64,000 bases of DNA from Streptomyces alboniger (GCF_008704395.1 NZ_CP023695.1:372001-436000), one strand, 5' to 3'. Shown: positions 53,809 through 63,217, counted from the stretch's first letter. The notes: a model not told the origin generated them from the letters alone. A program made the numbers and translations.

Positions 53809-54276
53809 ATGGACGATCTTCGGCTACGGACTGCTGGGCCCGAGGACCTGGACGCGGTGCTCGCGTTCTGGAAGGTGGCCGCCGAGGGCACGAGCATCAG
53901 CGACGACAGCGCCGGCGTGGAGCCGCTCGTCGCCCGCGACCCCGAGGCGCTGATCCTCGACGAGCGCGGGGGCGAGCTGGCGGGCACGGTCATCGCGGGC
54001 TTCGACGGGTGGCGCTGCCATCTCTACCGCCTCGCCGTCCATCCGGAGCACCGTCGCCGGGGCGTCGGGGCGGCGCTGCTGGCCGCCGCGGAGGAGCGGT
54101 TCGTACGCCTCGGCGGGCGACGCGGCGACGCGATGGTCCTGGACCGCAACGAACCCGCCCACCGCACCTGGCGGGCGGCGGGCTACGCCCCCGAACCGCA
54201 GTGGAGCCGCGGGGTGAAGCACCTCACGGACCGAGTCCGGCGCGGTCCCGGGGCCGTTCCCGAGTGCCTTTGCTGA
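53809..54276 (+). CDS. GNAT-family N-acetyltransferase
   Basis: The 155-residue acetyltransferase has the acetyl-CoA motif LAVHPEHRRRGVGAALLAAA and downstream NEPAHRTWRAAGYAPEPQW. ATG 53809 follows GGTGGGA; there is no clear alternative. It has no visible partner and acts on an unknown amine. Confidence 0.88.
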   Translation: MDDLRLRTAGPEDLDAVLAFWKVAAEGTSISDDSAGVEPLVARDPEALILDERGGELAGTVIAGFDGWRCHLYRLAVHPEHRRRGVGAALLAAAEERFVRLGGRRGDAMVLDRNEPAHRTWRAAGYAPEPQWSRGVKHLTDRVRRGPGAVPECLC

Positions 54277-54331
54277 TCCTTTACCATGGACGCACTACCC
54301 GTATCCGACTGAAAGGTGTGAGCGTCCGCCC

Positions 54332-54409
54332 ATGGGCGAGCCTCCTAGTACCCGACATCGCGCATTCCTCACGCCCCTGCCCGATCATGGGACGGAGGTG
54401 ACCCGATGA
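54332..54409 (+). CDS. Candidate 25-aa leader peptide coupled to the CNNM gene
   Basis: An ATG at 54332 opens a 25-codon frame (MGEPPSTRHRAFLTPLPDHG, then TEVTR) whose TGA overlaps the next ATG (ATGA at 54406-54409). Ribosomes finishing this frame would be placed on the CNNM start, and GACGGAGG precedes it. The frame itself has only a distant AAAGGTG. It may be a regulatory leader or a chance frame. Confidence 0.4.
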   Translation: MGEPPSTRHRAFLTPLPDHGTEVTR

Positions 54410-55737
54410 CCGAAGTGCTCCTGCTCCTCGTGGCGGTGCTGCTCTGTGTGGCCTGCGGCGTCTTCGTCGCGGCGGAGTTCTCCCTCACCACGGTCGAGCG
54501 CAGCGAACTCGAACGGGCCGCCGAGCGTGGTGAGCGCGGCGCCGCCGGCGCCCTCAAGGCCGTCAAGAACCTCACCTTCCAGCTCTCCGGCGCCCAGCTC
54601 GGCATCACCGTCACCAACCTCGTGGTCGGCATGCTCTCCGAGCCCTCGATCGCCAAGCTGATCTCGGGGCCGCTGCGCGACCTCGGCCTGCCCCGCTCGG
54701 CGGCGTCCTCGGTGGCCCTGGTCATCGGTACGGCGCTGTCGACGGTCTTCCTGATGGTCATCGGCGAGCTGGTCCCCAAGAACTGGGCGATCTCCTCCCC
54801 GCTCGCCATCGCCAAGCGGGTGGCGACGCCGCAACGGCTGTTCAGCGCCGCCTTCCGGCCGTTCATCGCCCATCTGAACAACACGGCGAACCGTTCCGTG
54901 CGCCGCTTCGGCATCGAGCCCACCGAGGAGCTGGCCTCCGCGCGCGGCCCCAAGGAACTCATCGCCCTGGCGCGGCACTCCGCCAGGGAGGGCGCGCTGG
55001 AGGCGGACACCGCCGAGCTGTTCGTGCGCACCCTGAACCTCGCCGACCTCAGCGCGGAGAACGTGATGACGCCGCGTGTCCAGGTGATGGCCCTCGACGT
55101 CCACGCGACCTGCGAGGACGTGGCGAACGCGACCCGTGCGACGGGCCTGTCCCGCTTCCCGGTCTACCGCGGCAACCTCGACTCGGTCGTGGGCGTCGCG
55201 CACATCAAGGACGTACTCGCCGTGCCGGCCGAACGCCGCCCGCGCGTCTCCGTCGCCGAACTGATGCGCGAGCCCCTGCTCGTACCGGAGTCGCTGACCG
55301 TCGACCGCCTCCTGGACCGGCTCTCGGGCAAGCGCACGATGGCCGTGGTCATCGACGAGTACGGCGGCACGGCCGGGGTCGCCACCCTGGAGGACATCGT
55401 CGAGGAGGTCGTCGGCGAGGTGCGGGACGAGCACGACCCGCACGAGACGCCCGACATCGCCCCCGCGGGCGCGGACGACGACGGCAGGGCGCTCTACTCC
55501 GCCGACGGCGCGGCGCGCACCGACCAGCTCGCGCGGGTCGGCCTGCGGGCTCCCGACGGGCCGTACGAGACGCTCGCCGGGCTCGTCGCGACGGAACTCG
55601 GCCGCATCCCGGCCGTCGGCGACAGCGTCGAGGTCGGCGGCTGGCGGCTCGACGTCACGGACGCCGCCGGGCGGCGCGCCGCGCGCGTTCTGCTGCATGC
55701 CCCGCTGACCGCAGACGAGGCGGAGGACGCCCGATGA
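54406..55737 (+). CDS. CNNM/CorC-type membrane protein (DUF21-CBS-CorC), first of pair
   Basis: The 443-residue protein has a DUF21/CNNM transmembrane domain of about four helices (LLLLVAVLLCVACGVFVAAE, SGAQLGITVTNLVVGMLSEP), a CBS pair (ENVMTPRVQVMALDVHATCE; FPVYRGNLDSVVGVAHIKDV; MAVVIDEYGGTAGVATLEDI), and a CorC/HlyC ion-binding end. Relatives (MpfA, CorB/C, CNNM) handle magnesium efflux. ATG 54406 has GGAGG 8 nt upstream. It overlaps the next paralogue by ATGA. Confidence 0.92.
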   Translation: MTEVLLLLVAVLLCVACGVFVAAEFSLTTVERSELERAAERGERGAAGALKAVKNLTFQLSGAQLGITVTNLVVGMLSEPSIAKLISGPLRDLGLPRSAASSVALVIGTALSTVFLMVIGELVPKNWAISSPLAIAKRVATPQRLFSAAFRPFIAHLNNTANRSVRRFGIEPTEELASARGPKELIALARHSAREGALEADTAELFVRTLNLADLSAENVMTPRVQVMALDVHATCEDVANATRATGLSRFPVYRGNLDSVVGVAHIKDVLAVPAERRPRVSVAELMREPLLVPESLTVDRLLDRLSGKRTMAVVIDEYGGTAGVATLEDIVEEVVGEVRDEHDPHETPDIAPAGADDDGRALYSADGAARTDQLARVGLRAPDGPYETLAGLVATELGRIPAVGDSVEVGGWRLDVTDAAGRRAARVLLHAPLTADEAEDAR

Positions 55738-56747
55738 TCGCCATCCAGTTGTTGATCGGTTTCGCGACGCTCGTCGTCAACGCCTTCTTCGTGGGCGCCG
55801 AGTTCGCTCTCATCTCCGTACGCCGCAGCCAGATCGAGCCGCACGCCGACGAGGGCGACCGGCGCGCCAAGAGCGTGATGTGGGGCCTGCGGCACGTGTC
55901 CGCCCTGTTGGCGGCCGCGCAGCTGGGCATCACGCTGTGCACGCTCGTCCTCGGTGTCGTCGCGGAGCCCGCGATCGCGCATCTCCTCGAGCCGGCGTTC
56001 GACGGGGTCGGCGTGCCGCACGGCTTGGTGCACCCCATCTCGTTCGTCATCGCGCTGACCCTGGCGACGTATCTGCACATGCTGCTCGGCGAGATGATCC
56101 CCAAGAACATCGCGCTCGCCGAGCCGGTGCGCACCGCGTTGCTGCTCGGGCCGCCGCTGGTGGCGCTCGCGCGGGCGCTGCGCCCGGTGATCTTCGCGAT
56201 CAACGCGTTCGCCAACGGCCTCCTGAAGCTCTTGCGGGTCGAGGCGAAGGACGAGGTCTCGGCGAGTTTCTCCGACGACGACCTGGCCCGCATGGTCAAG
56301 GACTCCGGTGACGCGGGCCTGATCGACGACCGCGCGCAGGAGCGGCTGCACGACGCCCTCGAACTGGGCAGGCGCCCGGTCAGGGACGTGGTCCTGCCGC
56401 TGGAGGACGTGGTCTACGCGCGCGTGGGCGTCACTCCGGAGCAGCTGGAGAGCCTCTCGGCCGAGTCCGGGTTCTCCCGCTTCCCTGTCGTCGACGAGGG
56501 GCGTCGCATCGTCGGCTATCTGCACGTCAAGGACGCCCTGGACCGGGCGCCGCGCGATCTGCCGTTCCGGGTGCCGGACATGCGGAAGATCGCCCAGGTG
56601 CGCGAGACGACGCCGCTGGACGACGTGCTGACCTCGATGCGGGGCAGCCGTACGCATGTGGCCGCGGTGCTCGGATCCGACGGCAGGCTCGCCGGGATGG
56701 TCACGATGGAGGACGTACTGCGGGAGCTGTTCGGGCAGCCGGTGTGA
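55734..56747 (+). CDS. CNNM/CorC-type membrane protein, second of pair
   Basis: The 337-residue paralogue has a DUF21 domain (ATLVVNAFFVGAEFALISVR, LAAAQLGITLCTLVLGVVAE, YLHMLLGEMIPKNIALAEPV) and a CBS pair (RDVVLPLEDVVYARVGVTPE, FPVVDEGRRIVGYLHVKDAL, GRLAGMVTMEDVLRELFG), but lacks the C-terminal CorC domain present in the first gene. The two may form a heteromer. ATG 55734 overlaps the previous stop (ATGA). Confidence 0.92.
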   Translation: MIAIQLLIGFATLVVNAFFVGAEFALISVRRSQIEPHADEGDRRAKSVMWGLRHVSALLAAAQLGITLCTLVLGVVAEPAIAHLLEPAFDGVGVPHGLVHPISFVIALTLATYLHMLLGEMIPKNIALAEPVRTALLLGPPLVALARALRPVIFAINAFANGLLKLLRVEAKDEVSASFSDDDLARMVKDSGDAGLIDDRAQERLHDALELGRRPVRDVVLPLEDVVYARVGVTPEQLESLSAESGFSRFPVVDEGRRIVGYLHVKDALDRAPRDLPFRVPDMRKIAQVRETTPLDDVLTSMRGSRTHVAAVLGSDGRLAGMVTMEDVLRELFGQPV

Positions 56748-56781
56748 GCTGGGGCGTGACCGGCGACACCCGCCGCCCGCC

Positions 56782-56811
56782 CTGACCGCCCCGCGCCACG
56801 CGGGATACCAT
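56782..56811 (+). promoter_or_regulatory. Promoter for a near-leaderless SGNH hydrolase mRNA
   Basis: -35 CTGACC at 56782-56787, 18-bp spacer, -10 TACCAT at 56806-56811. The ATG at 56822 is only 10 nt after the -10, leaving at most a few bases of leader, and no ribosome binding site is seen. Confidence 0.6.
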
Positions 56812-56821
56812 CGCTCCCGCC

Positions 56822-57601
56822 ATGCAGATGAATGTCAACTACACCAGTCTCGTCGCGGTCGGCGACTCCTTCACCGAGGGCATGTCGGACCTCCGGCCCG
56901 ACGGCACCTACCGCGGCTGGGCCGACCTCCTGGCCGCGCGGATGGCGGCGCACAGCCCCGGCTTCCGCTACGCGAACCTCGCGGTGCGCGGCAAGCTCAT
57001 CGGGCAGATCGTCGCCGAGCAGGTGGACGTGGCGGCCGCGATGCAGGCCGACGTGGTCACGCTGGTGGGCGGGCTCAACGACACGCTGCGGCCCAAGTGC
57101 GACATGAAGCGCGTACGGGACCTCCTCGAAGAGGCCGTCGAACGCCTCGCCCCCTCCTGCAAGCAGCTCGTCCTGATGCGCAGCCCGGGCCGCAACGGCC
57201 CGGTGATGGAACGGTTCCGGCCGCGCATGGAGGAGCTGTACACGCACATCGACGACCTCGCCTCCCGGCATGACGCGATCGTCGTGAACCTCTACGGCGC
57301 ACCTGTCCTCGGCGATCAGCGCCTGTGGGACGTGGACCGGCTGCACCCCACCGCCGAGGGGCACCGCAGGATCGCCGAGGCCGTGTGGCAGGCCCTCGGC
57401 TATCCGCCGGAGGAGGACTGGCAGACCCCGCTCGACGCGGCGGTGCCCCTCAACTGGGCGGCGCGGCGCGTCGCCGACGCCCGGTTCGCCCGGCAGCACC
57501 TGGTGCCGTGGATCGGCCGCCGCCTGACCGGCCGCTCCTCCGGTGACGGGCGTCCGCCCAAGCGCCCCGACCTCCTGCCGTGGGACGGCCCGCTCCCCTA
57601 G
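56822..57601 (+). CDS. SGNH/GDSL-family hydrolase
   Basis: The 259-residue esterase/lipase-like protein has the Ser block VAVGDSFTEGMSD near residue 14, Gly in NLAVRGKLIGQ, Asn in LVGGLNDTLRPKC, and the Asp-His pair in VDRLHPTAEGHRR. No signal peptide is seen, so it is probably cytosolic. ATG 56822 (or 56828) lies directly after a promoter, suggesting leaderless translation. The substrate is unknown. Confidence 0.9.
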   Translation: MQMNVNYTSLVAVGDSFTEGMSDLRPDGTYRGWADLLAARMAAHSPGFRYANLAVRGKLIGQIVAEQVDVAAAMQADVVTLVGGLNDTLRPKCDMKRVRDLLEEAVERLAPSCKQLVLMRSPGRNGPVMERFRPRMEELYTHIDDLASRHDAIVVNLYGAPVLGDQRLWDVDRLHPTAEGHRRIAEAVWQALGYPPEEDWQTPLDAAVPLNWAARRVADARFARQHLVPWIGRRLTGRSSGDGRPPKRPDLLPWDGPLP

Positions 57602-57670
57602 CGGCGGCACGCCGGACTCTCGTAGCTTCCGACGAACGGGGCCGTGGCGCTGGCCTGCATGAATGCCCAG

Positions 57671-57676
57671 TAGAAT
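57671..57676 (+). promoter_or_regulatory. -10 element for leaderless purB
   Basis: TAGAAT is 8 nt before the purB GTG, consistent with transcription starting at or near the first codon. The -35 region is weak (around GCTGGCC at 57650). No ribosome binding site is present. Confidence 0.5.
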
Positions 57677-57684
57677 CCGTACAC

Positions 57685-59127
57685 GTGACTGCTGCGCCTG
57701 CAAAGCCCCGTATCCCGAACGTCCTCGCGGGACGTTACGCCTCCGCCGAGCTCGCCACCCTCTGGTCGCCCGAGCAGAAGGTGAAGCTGGAGCGTCAGCT
57801 CTGGCTCGCCGTGCTGCGCGCGCAGAAGGACCTCGGGATCGAGGTTCCGGACGCCGCCATCGCCGACTACGAGCGCGTCCTCGACCAGGTCGACCTGGCC
57901 TCCATCGCCGAGCGCGAGAAGGTCACGCGCCACGATGTGAAGGCCCGCATCGAGGAGTTCAACGCCCTCGCCGGACATGAGCACGTGCACAAGGGCATGA
58001 CCTCGCGCGACCTCACCGAGAACGTCGAGCAGCTCCAGGTCCGGCTCTCCCTCGAGCTGATCCGCTCCCGTACCGTCGCGGTCCTCGCCCGGCTCGGCAA
58101 GCTCGCCGGTGAGTACGCCGAGCTGGTCATGGCGGGCCGCTCCCACAACGTCGCCGCGCAGGCGACGACGCTGGGCAAGCGCTTCGCGACCGGCGCCGAC
58201 GAACTGCTCGTCGCCTACCGCCGCCTCGACGACCTCCTCGGCCGCTACCCGCTGCGCGGCATCAAGGGCCCGGTCGGCACCGCCCAGGACATGCTCGACC
58301 TGCTCGGCGGCGACGCGGGCAAGCTCACCGAGCTGGAGGACCGCATCGCCGGGCACCTCGGCTTCGACCGCGCGTTCACCTCGGTCGGCCAGGTCTACCC
58401 GCGCTCGCTGGACTACGAGGTCGTCACCGCGCTGGTGCAGGTCGCCGCCGCGCCGTCCTCGATCGCCAAGACGATCCGTCTGATGGCCGGGCACGAGCTG
58501 GTCACCGAGGGCTTCAAGCCGGGCCAGGTCGGCTCGTCCGCGATGCCGCACAAGATGAACACCCGCTCCTGCGAGCGCGTCAACGGCCTCACCGTCATCC
58601 TGCGCGGCTACGCCTCGATGACCGGCGAGCTGGCGGGCGACCAGTGGAACGAGGGCGACGTCTCCTGCTCGGTCGTGCGCCGGGTCGCGCTGCCCGACGC
58701 GTTCTTCGCGCTCGACGGTCTCCTGGAGACCTTCCTGACGGTGCTCGACGAGTTCGGCGCCTTCCCGGCGGTCGTCGCGCGCGAGCTGGACCGCTACCTC
58801 CCCTTCCTCGCCACCACCAAGGTCCTGATGGCCTCGGTGCGCGCGGGTGTCGGCCGCGAGGAGGCCCACGAGGCCATCAAGGAGAACGCGGTCGCCTCCG
58901 CGCTCGCCATGCGCGAGCAGGGCGCCGAGCGCAATGAACTGCTCGACAAGCTCGCGGCGGACTCCCGCATCCCGCTGGACCGCGCCCAGCTCGACGAGCT
59001 GATGGCCGACAAGCTGTCCTTCACGGGGGCGGCGAGCGACCAGGTCGCCACGGTCGTCGCGCAGATCGAGGCGCTCCTGAAGGACCACCCGGAGGCCGCG
59101 GCCTACACGCCGGGCGCCATTCTCTGA
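57685..59127 (+). CDS. purB: Adenylosuccinate lyase
   Basis: PurB makes AICAR and AMP in purine synthesis by two fumarate-releasing steps. The 480-residue fumarase-superfamily protein shows HEHVHKGMTSRDLTENVEQL, AGRSHNVAAQATTLGKRFA with the catalytic His, and the signature GSSAMPHKMNTRSCE. GTG 57685 gives the usual N-terminus and lies 8 nt after a -10 element, so translation is probably leaderless. A strong hairpin follows the stop. Confidence 0.96.
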   Translation: MTAAPAKPRIPNVLAGRYASAELATLWSPEQKVKLERQLWLAVLRAQKDLGIEVPDAAIADYERVLDQVDLASIAEREKVTRHDVKARIEEFNALAGHEHVHKGMTSRDLTENVEQLQVRLSLELIRSRTVAVLARLGKLAGEYAELVMAGRSHNVAAQATTLGKRFATGADELLVAYRRLDDLLGRYPLRGIKGPVGTAQDMLDLLGGDAGKLTELEDRIAGHLGFDRAFTSVGQVYPRSLDYEVVTALVQVAAAPSSIAKTIRLMAGHELVTEGFKPGQVGSSAMPHKMNTRSCERVNGLTVILRGYASMTGELAGDQWNEGDVSCSVVRRVALPDAFFALDGLLETFLTVLDEFGAFPAVVARELDRYLPFLATTKVLMASVRAGVGREEAHEAIKENAVASALAMREQGAERNELLDKLAADSRIPLDRAQLDELMADKLSFTGAASDQVATVVAQIEALLKDHPEAAAYTPGAIL

Positions 59128-59142
59128 GACCCGTAGCACCTA

Positions 59143-59177
59143 CGTCGGCCCCGGGGCGCGATGCCCCGGGGCCGACG
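59143..59177. terminator. Strong bidirectional terminator between purB and lysA-type gene
   Basis: CGTCGGCCCCGGGGC at 59143-59157 and GCCCCGGGGCCGACG at 59163-59177 form a perfect 15-bp stem with a 5-nt loop (GCGAT). It lies between two convergent genes and can stop transcription from both sides. Confidence 0.85.
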
Positions 59178-59190
59178 CGTTCCGCGACGA

Positions 59191-60585
59191 CTACAGGCCC
59201 ACGTCCCTGCTGCGGTAGTCCTCCAGTGATTCGCGGCGCACCAGCAGCCTGGCGTGTCCGTCGGCCACCGCGACCACGGGCGGACGGCCCACGAGGTTGT
59301 AGCCGGACGCCATCGACAGGTGGTACGCCCCCGCCACCGGCACGGCGAGCAGGTCACCGGGGTGTACGTCTGCGGGGAGCGGCACATCCGAAGCGAGGAC
59401 GTCGCCCGCCTCGCAGTGCCTCCCCACCACCGTCATCGGCTGCGGCCCGGCGGCGGAGCGCCGTCCGATGAGACGGGGCACGTACCGCACCCCGTACAGC
59501 GCGGGCCGCGGGTTGTCGCTCATGCCGCCGTCCACCGCGACGAAGACCTGCCCGCCGGTCCGCTTGACCGCAAGCACCCGGTAGAGCGCCACCCCGGCCG
59601 GGCCGGCGATCGCCCGGCCCGGTTCCACGATGAGCCGTGGCACGGTCAGCCCCGCCGCCGCGCAGCTCTCGACCAGCTCGGCGCGCACCTTGCGGGCGAG
59701 GGAAACGATGTCGAGGGCGTCCTCGCCGGGGCGGTACGCGATGCCGTGCCCGCCTCCGAGGTCCAGTTCGGGGAGGGTGACCCCGTGCTGGTCCTTGATC
59801 CGCGCCATGAGCCCCACCAGGCGGCGCACCGCGCACAGGAAGGGCTTCTCGGCGGTGATCTGCGAACCCAGGTGGCAGTGCAGGCCCACCAGGTCGAGAG
59901 CCGGCTGGCCGAGGATGCGGGTGATGGCGTGCTGCGCCGAGCCGTCCGTGATGGACAGGCCGAACTTCTGGTCGTCCGTGCCCGTGCGGATCTTGGCGTG
60001 GGCGCCCGCCATGATGCCCGGCACCACCCGGACCATCACCTTCTGGCGGCTGCCCTGCGGTACGGCGGCGGCCAGTCGCGCGATCTCCGACGCGCTGTCG
60101 ATGACGATGCGGCCGACGCCGAGCCTGAGGGCGGCCCGCAGGTCGTCGGGGCTCTTGGCGTTGCCGTGCAGCACGATGCGGTCCGCGGGGAAGCCCGTGG
60201 TGACGGCGAGCTCCAGCTCCCCGGCCGAGCAGACGTCCAGGCCGAGGCCCTCCTCGGCGATCCAGTGCGCCATCGCGCGGCACAGGAACGCCTTGGCGGC
60301 GTAGAGGACCTCGGCGTCCTCGAAGGCGTGCAGGTAGCCGCGGCAGCGGGCGCGCACGTCGCCCTCGTCGAGGAGGTAGGCGGGGGTGCCGAAGCGCTCG
60401 GCGACCTCGGTGAGCGGCACACCGCCGACGGCGAGGTCACCGTGGGCGAGCGGGGTGGTGGACGCGGGCCAGACGGAGAGGGCCTCGTCGGGCGGAGCGG
60501 TGACGGCAGCGGCAGCGGTGGCGGCAGCAGCCGGGGATGACCCCCGGGCGGGGGCCGGGAACGGGGGTACGTGCAGCGTGGTCAT
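59191..60585 (-). CDS. lysA: Diaminopimelate decarboxylase-type PLP enzyme
   Basis: The 464-residue fold-type III decarboxylase converts meso-diaminopimelate to lysine if it is the true LysA. It shows the Schiff-base Lys in EVLYAAKAFLC, HGNAKSPDDLRAAL, LVGLHCHLGSQI, the Gly-rich PLP site LDLGGGHGIAY, VEPGRAIAG, and the CE(A)GD motif GRHCEAGDVLASD. An Ala/Pro-rich N-terminal extension of about 50 residues is unusual. Streptomycetes often have more than one lysA, so housekeeping status is not certain. ATG 60585. It follows a SAV_915-like gene by 25 nt. Confidence 0.88.
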   Translation of the reverse strand: MTTLHVPPFPAPARGSSPAAAATAAAAVTAPPDEALSVWPASTTPLAHGDLAVGGVPLTEVAERFGTPAYLLDEGDVRARCRGYLHAFEDAEVLYAAKAFLCRAMAHWIAEEGLGLDVCSAGELELAVTTGFPADRIVLHGNAKSPDDLRAALRLGVGRIVIDSASEIARLAAAVPQGSRQKVMVRVVPGIMAGAHAKIRTGTDDQKFGLSITDGSAQHAITRILGQPALDLVGLHCHLGSQITAEKPFLCAVRRLVGLMARIKDQHGVTLPELDLGGGHGIAYRPGEDALDIVSLARKVRAELVESCAAAGLTVPRLIVEPGRAIAGPAGVALYRVLAVKRTGGQVFVAVDGGMSDNPRPALYGVRYVPRLIGRRSAAGPQPMTVVGRHCEAGDVLASDVPLPADVHPGDLLAVPVAGAYHLSMASGYNLVGRPPVVAVADGHARLLVRRESLEDYRSRDVGL

Positions 60586-60610
60586 GGCAGGTTCTCTCTT
60601 CGCCTCGTCC

Positions 60611-61030
60611 TCAGCCGATCCACGGGGTGGGCGCGCCCGCGAAGGACGCCGGGCCGGTCGCCCGCGGCGCGCCCACCGCCAGCGGGCCCTGGCCGTACCG
60701 GGCGGCGGCACGCCGCGAGCCGAGCCGCACCGGTGCCGGACCGACGGGATGGGCGGCCAGCCGGGGGTCGACGGTGATGCCGCTGACGCCGAGCGGCGCG
60801 GCAAGGGCACGCAGTGCCGGTTCGGAGAGCCTGATCCACGCCTGCCGGAGGCCGAGGGCCGCCCTCAGGCGCTGCGCGGTGGTGAAGGCGACGGCGGTGC
60901 GCTCGCCGACAGGTGTGCGGAACAGGCGGGCCACGCACCCCGCGGGCCCCGGCCGGACGGGGACGAACAGTGGCCCGGCCGGGCCACGTTCGCAGGGCTC
61001 GGGGTCCTCGTCGCGCAGAAGTTGTGCCAT
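60611..61030 (-). CDS. SAV_915-like protein upstream of lysA-type gene
   Basis: The 139-residue protein resembles the streptomycete SAV_915/SseB-like family: PLFVPVRPGPAGCVARLFRT, GERTAVAFTTAQRLRAALGL, RLSEPALRALAAPLGVSGIT. It is the first gene of a two-gene unit with the decarboxylase. The function is unknown. ATG 61030 has GGAG (rc of CTCC) at a fitting distance upstream. Confidence 0.72.
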   Translation of the reverse strand: MAQLLRDEDPEPCERGPAGPLFVPVRPGPAGCVARLFRTPVGERTAVAFTTAQRLRAALGLRQAWIRLSEPALRALAAPLGVSGITVDPRLAAHPVGPAPVRLGSRRAAARYGQGPLAVGAPRATGPASFAGAPTPWIG

Positions 61031-61369
61031 GGGGTTCCTCCGGTGGAGAGAAGGTGTACGTAGACGTTATGCCCGGCACGCAGTGCCAACCGACCCTCGA
61101 TAACGCGACGTTGACGCGTCAACGCCCCTCCCTGACGCGATACTGGCGGCCCCTCCCGCCTGTCGGGACAGGAACTTCACTCGAAGGTCTCACGGGGCGC
61201 CATTCCGGAGCGGGGCCTCGAGCCGGTTCGGGGCGGCTCACGTCCCGGCCGCGCACGGCGTGCGCGGCACTAGCCGCCCGCTCGTTCGAGATCAAGAGCG
61301 ATCAGAAGAGGGCAAGGTCACAGCCCCTGATGGCACCGCGTGCCAGGGGTTGCGCCCTAGCATCGGGGC
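61031..61369. promoter_or_regulatory. Divergent control region with a 16-bp palindrome
   Basis: No gene is seen in these 339 bases between the SAV_915-like gene and mutA. A perfect palindrome CGTTGACGCGTCAACG is at 61109-61124, with related TGACGCG again near 61133, suggesting a dimeric regulator, probably of the minus-strand SAV_915/lysA unit. Near mutA there is a hairpin made of CCCCT (61324-61328)/GGCAC and GTGCC/AGGGG (61345-61349), and a possible -10 TAGCAT at 61358-61363, 6 nt before the mutA ATG. Confidence 0.6.
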
Positions 61370-63217
61370 ATGACGGTCCTGCCTGACGACGGGCTTTCCC
61401 TGGCCGCCGAGTTCCCTGATGCGACCCATGAGCAGTGGCACCGCCTTGTGGAAGGCGTGCTGCGCAAGTCGGGTAAGGACGTATCGGGCACGGCCGCCGA
61501 GGAAGCGCTCTCCACCGCTCTCGAGGACGGGCTCACCACCCGGCCCCTGTACACCGCGCGCGACACCGCGCCCGCTGCCGGACACCCCGGCTTCGCCCCC
61601 TTCGTACGGGGCGGCACCCCTGGCGGCAGCGCCGCCGCGGGCTGGGACGTGCGGCAGCGGCACGCGAGCGCCGACCCCGCCCGCACGAACGAAGCCGTGC
61701 TCGCCGACCTGGAGAACGGCGTCACCTCGCTGTGGCTGGGCGTGGGCGCGCACGGCGTACCGGTCTCCGGTCTCGCGCGGACGCTGGACGGCGTCTATCT
61801 GGATCTCGCCCCGGTCTCGCTCGACGCGGGCGCCGAATTCGGCCCCGCGGCGCGCGAGCTGCTCCGTCTGTACGAGGCCGCGGGCGTCCCGAAGGCGTCC
61901 GCACGCGGCACGCTCGGCGCGGACGTACTCGGCCACGAGGCCCGGTCCGGCGAGGCGTTGGACCCGGCGGAAGCCGCCGAGCTCGCCCGGCTGTGCGCTC
62001 GCGAGTACCCGGCGCTGCGGGCCCTGGCGGTGGACGCGCTGCCGTATCACGAGGCGGGCGGTTCGGCCGCGCAGGAGCTGGGCGCTTCCCTCGCTACGGG
62101 CGTCGCCTACCTGCGGGAACTCACCGCGGCCGGGCTGACGGTCGAAGAGGCGTGCGCGCAACTGGAGTTCCGCTACGCCGCGACCGCCGACCAGTTCCTC
62201 ACCATCGCCAAACTTCGTGCGGCGCGGCGCCTTTGGGCGCGCGTGGCCGAGGTGTGCGGGGCGGCCGGTGCGGGCGCGCAGCGGCAGCACGCCGTGACGT
62301 CGCCGGTGATGATGACCCGCCGCGACCCGTGGGTGAACATGCTGCGTACGACGGTGGCCTGCCTCGGCGCGGGCGTCGGTGGCGCGGATGCCGTCACCGT
62401 GCTGCCGTTCGACCACTCCCTGGGCCTGCCGGACGCGTTCGCGCGCCGTATCGCCCGCAACACCTCCACGATCCTGATCGAGGAATCCCACCTGGCCCGC
62501 GTGATCGACCCGGCGGGCGGGTCCTGGTACGTGGAGCGGCTCACCGACGAACTCGCCCACGCGGGCTGGGAGTTCTTCCAGGAGATCGAGCGCGCCGGCG
62601 GCCAGGCGACGGCTCTGCGCTCCGGGATGGTCGGCGAGCGTCTCGCCGCCACCTGGGCCGAGCGCAGCGCGAAGCTCGCCCGGCGCCGCGAACCGATCAC
62701 CGGGGTCAGCGAGTTCCCCCACCTGGCGGAGCGTCCCGTCGAGCGCGAGGCCGCACCGGCCACGCCGGCCGGTGGGTTGCCCCGGGTGCGTCGCGACGAG
62801 GCGTACGAAGCGCTGCGCGCCCGCTCGGACGCCCACCTCAAGGCGGCCGGCGCGCGCCCCAAGGTGTTCCTCGCCGCGCTCGGACCCGCCGCCGCGCACA
62901 CCGCTCGGGCCGGCTTCGTCGCAAACCTGTTCCAGGCGGGCGGCATCGAGACCGTGCACGAACCGGCGACCGTGGACGCGGCGACGGCCGCCGACGCCTT
63001 CAAGGCGAGCGGCGCTCCGGTGGCGTGCCTGTGTTCCAGCGACACCCTCTACGCCGAGCAGGCCGAGGCAGTCGCCCGGGTGCTCAAGGAGGCGGGCGCC
63101 GACCATGTGTTCCTCGCCGGTCGCGGCGAGTACGACGGCGTCGACTCGTACGTCTTCGCCGGTTGCGACGCCGTGACCGTGCTCTCCTCCACCCTCGACC
63201 GTATGGGAGTGGCGTAA
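61370..63217 (+). CDS. mutA: Methylmalonyl-CoA mutase small subunit
   Basis: MutA is the non-catalytic subunit of B12-dependent methylmalonyl-CoA mutase, which interconverts succinyl-CoA and methylmalonyl-CoA, a polyketide precursor. The 615-residue protein has the TIM-barrel domain ([60 protein letters not shown]) and a degenerate C-terminal cobalamin domain ([20 protein letters not shown]) without DXHXXG, as expected for the small subunit. ATG 61370 lies right after a probable -10 element and lacks a ribosome binding site, so it may be leaderless. The TAA stop overlaps the mutB ATG by one base. Confidence 0.95.
   Translation: MTVLPDDGLSLAAEFPDATHEQWHRLVEGVLRKSGKDVSGTAAEEALSTALEDGLTTRPLYTARDTAPAAGHPGFAPFVRGGTPGGSAAAGWDVRQRHASADPARTNEAVLADLENGVTSLWLGVGAHGVPVSGLARTLDGVYLDLAPVSLDAGAEFGPAARELLRLYEAAGVPKASARGTLGADVLGHEARSGEALDPAEAAELARLCAREYPALRALAVDALPYHEAGGSAAQELGASLATGVAYLRELTAAGLTVEEACAQLEFRYAATADQFLTIAKLRAARRLWARVAEVCGAAGAGAQRQHAVTSPVMMTRRDPWVNMLRTTVACLGAGVGGADAVTVLPFDHSLGLPDAFARRIARNTSTILIEESHLARVIDPAGGSWYVERLTDELAHAGWEFFQEIERAGGQATALRSGMVGERLAATWAERSAKLARRREPITGVSEFPHLAERPVEREAAPATPAGGLPRVRRDEAYEALRARSDAHLKAAGARPKVFLAALGPAAAHTARAGFVANLFQAGGIETVHEPATVDAATAADAFKASGAPVACLCSSDTLYAEQAEAVARVLKEAGADHVFLAGRGEYDGVDSYVFAGCDAVTVLSSTLDRMGVA

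Noticed and set aside
57598..59139. Long minus-strand open frame opposite purB
   Set aside because: Its composition (Arg/Gly/Asp/Val repeats) is the mirror of a high-GC codon pattern, and purB on the other strand is certain. Similar antisense frames at 3842-5590, 8124-10106 and 61292-63106 were dropped for the same reason.
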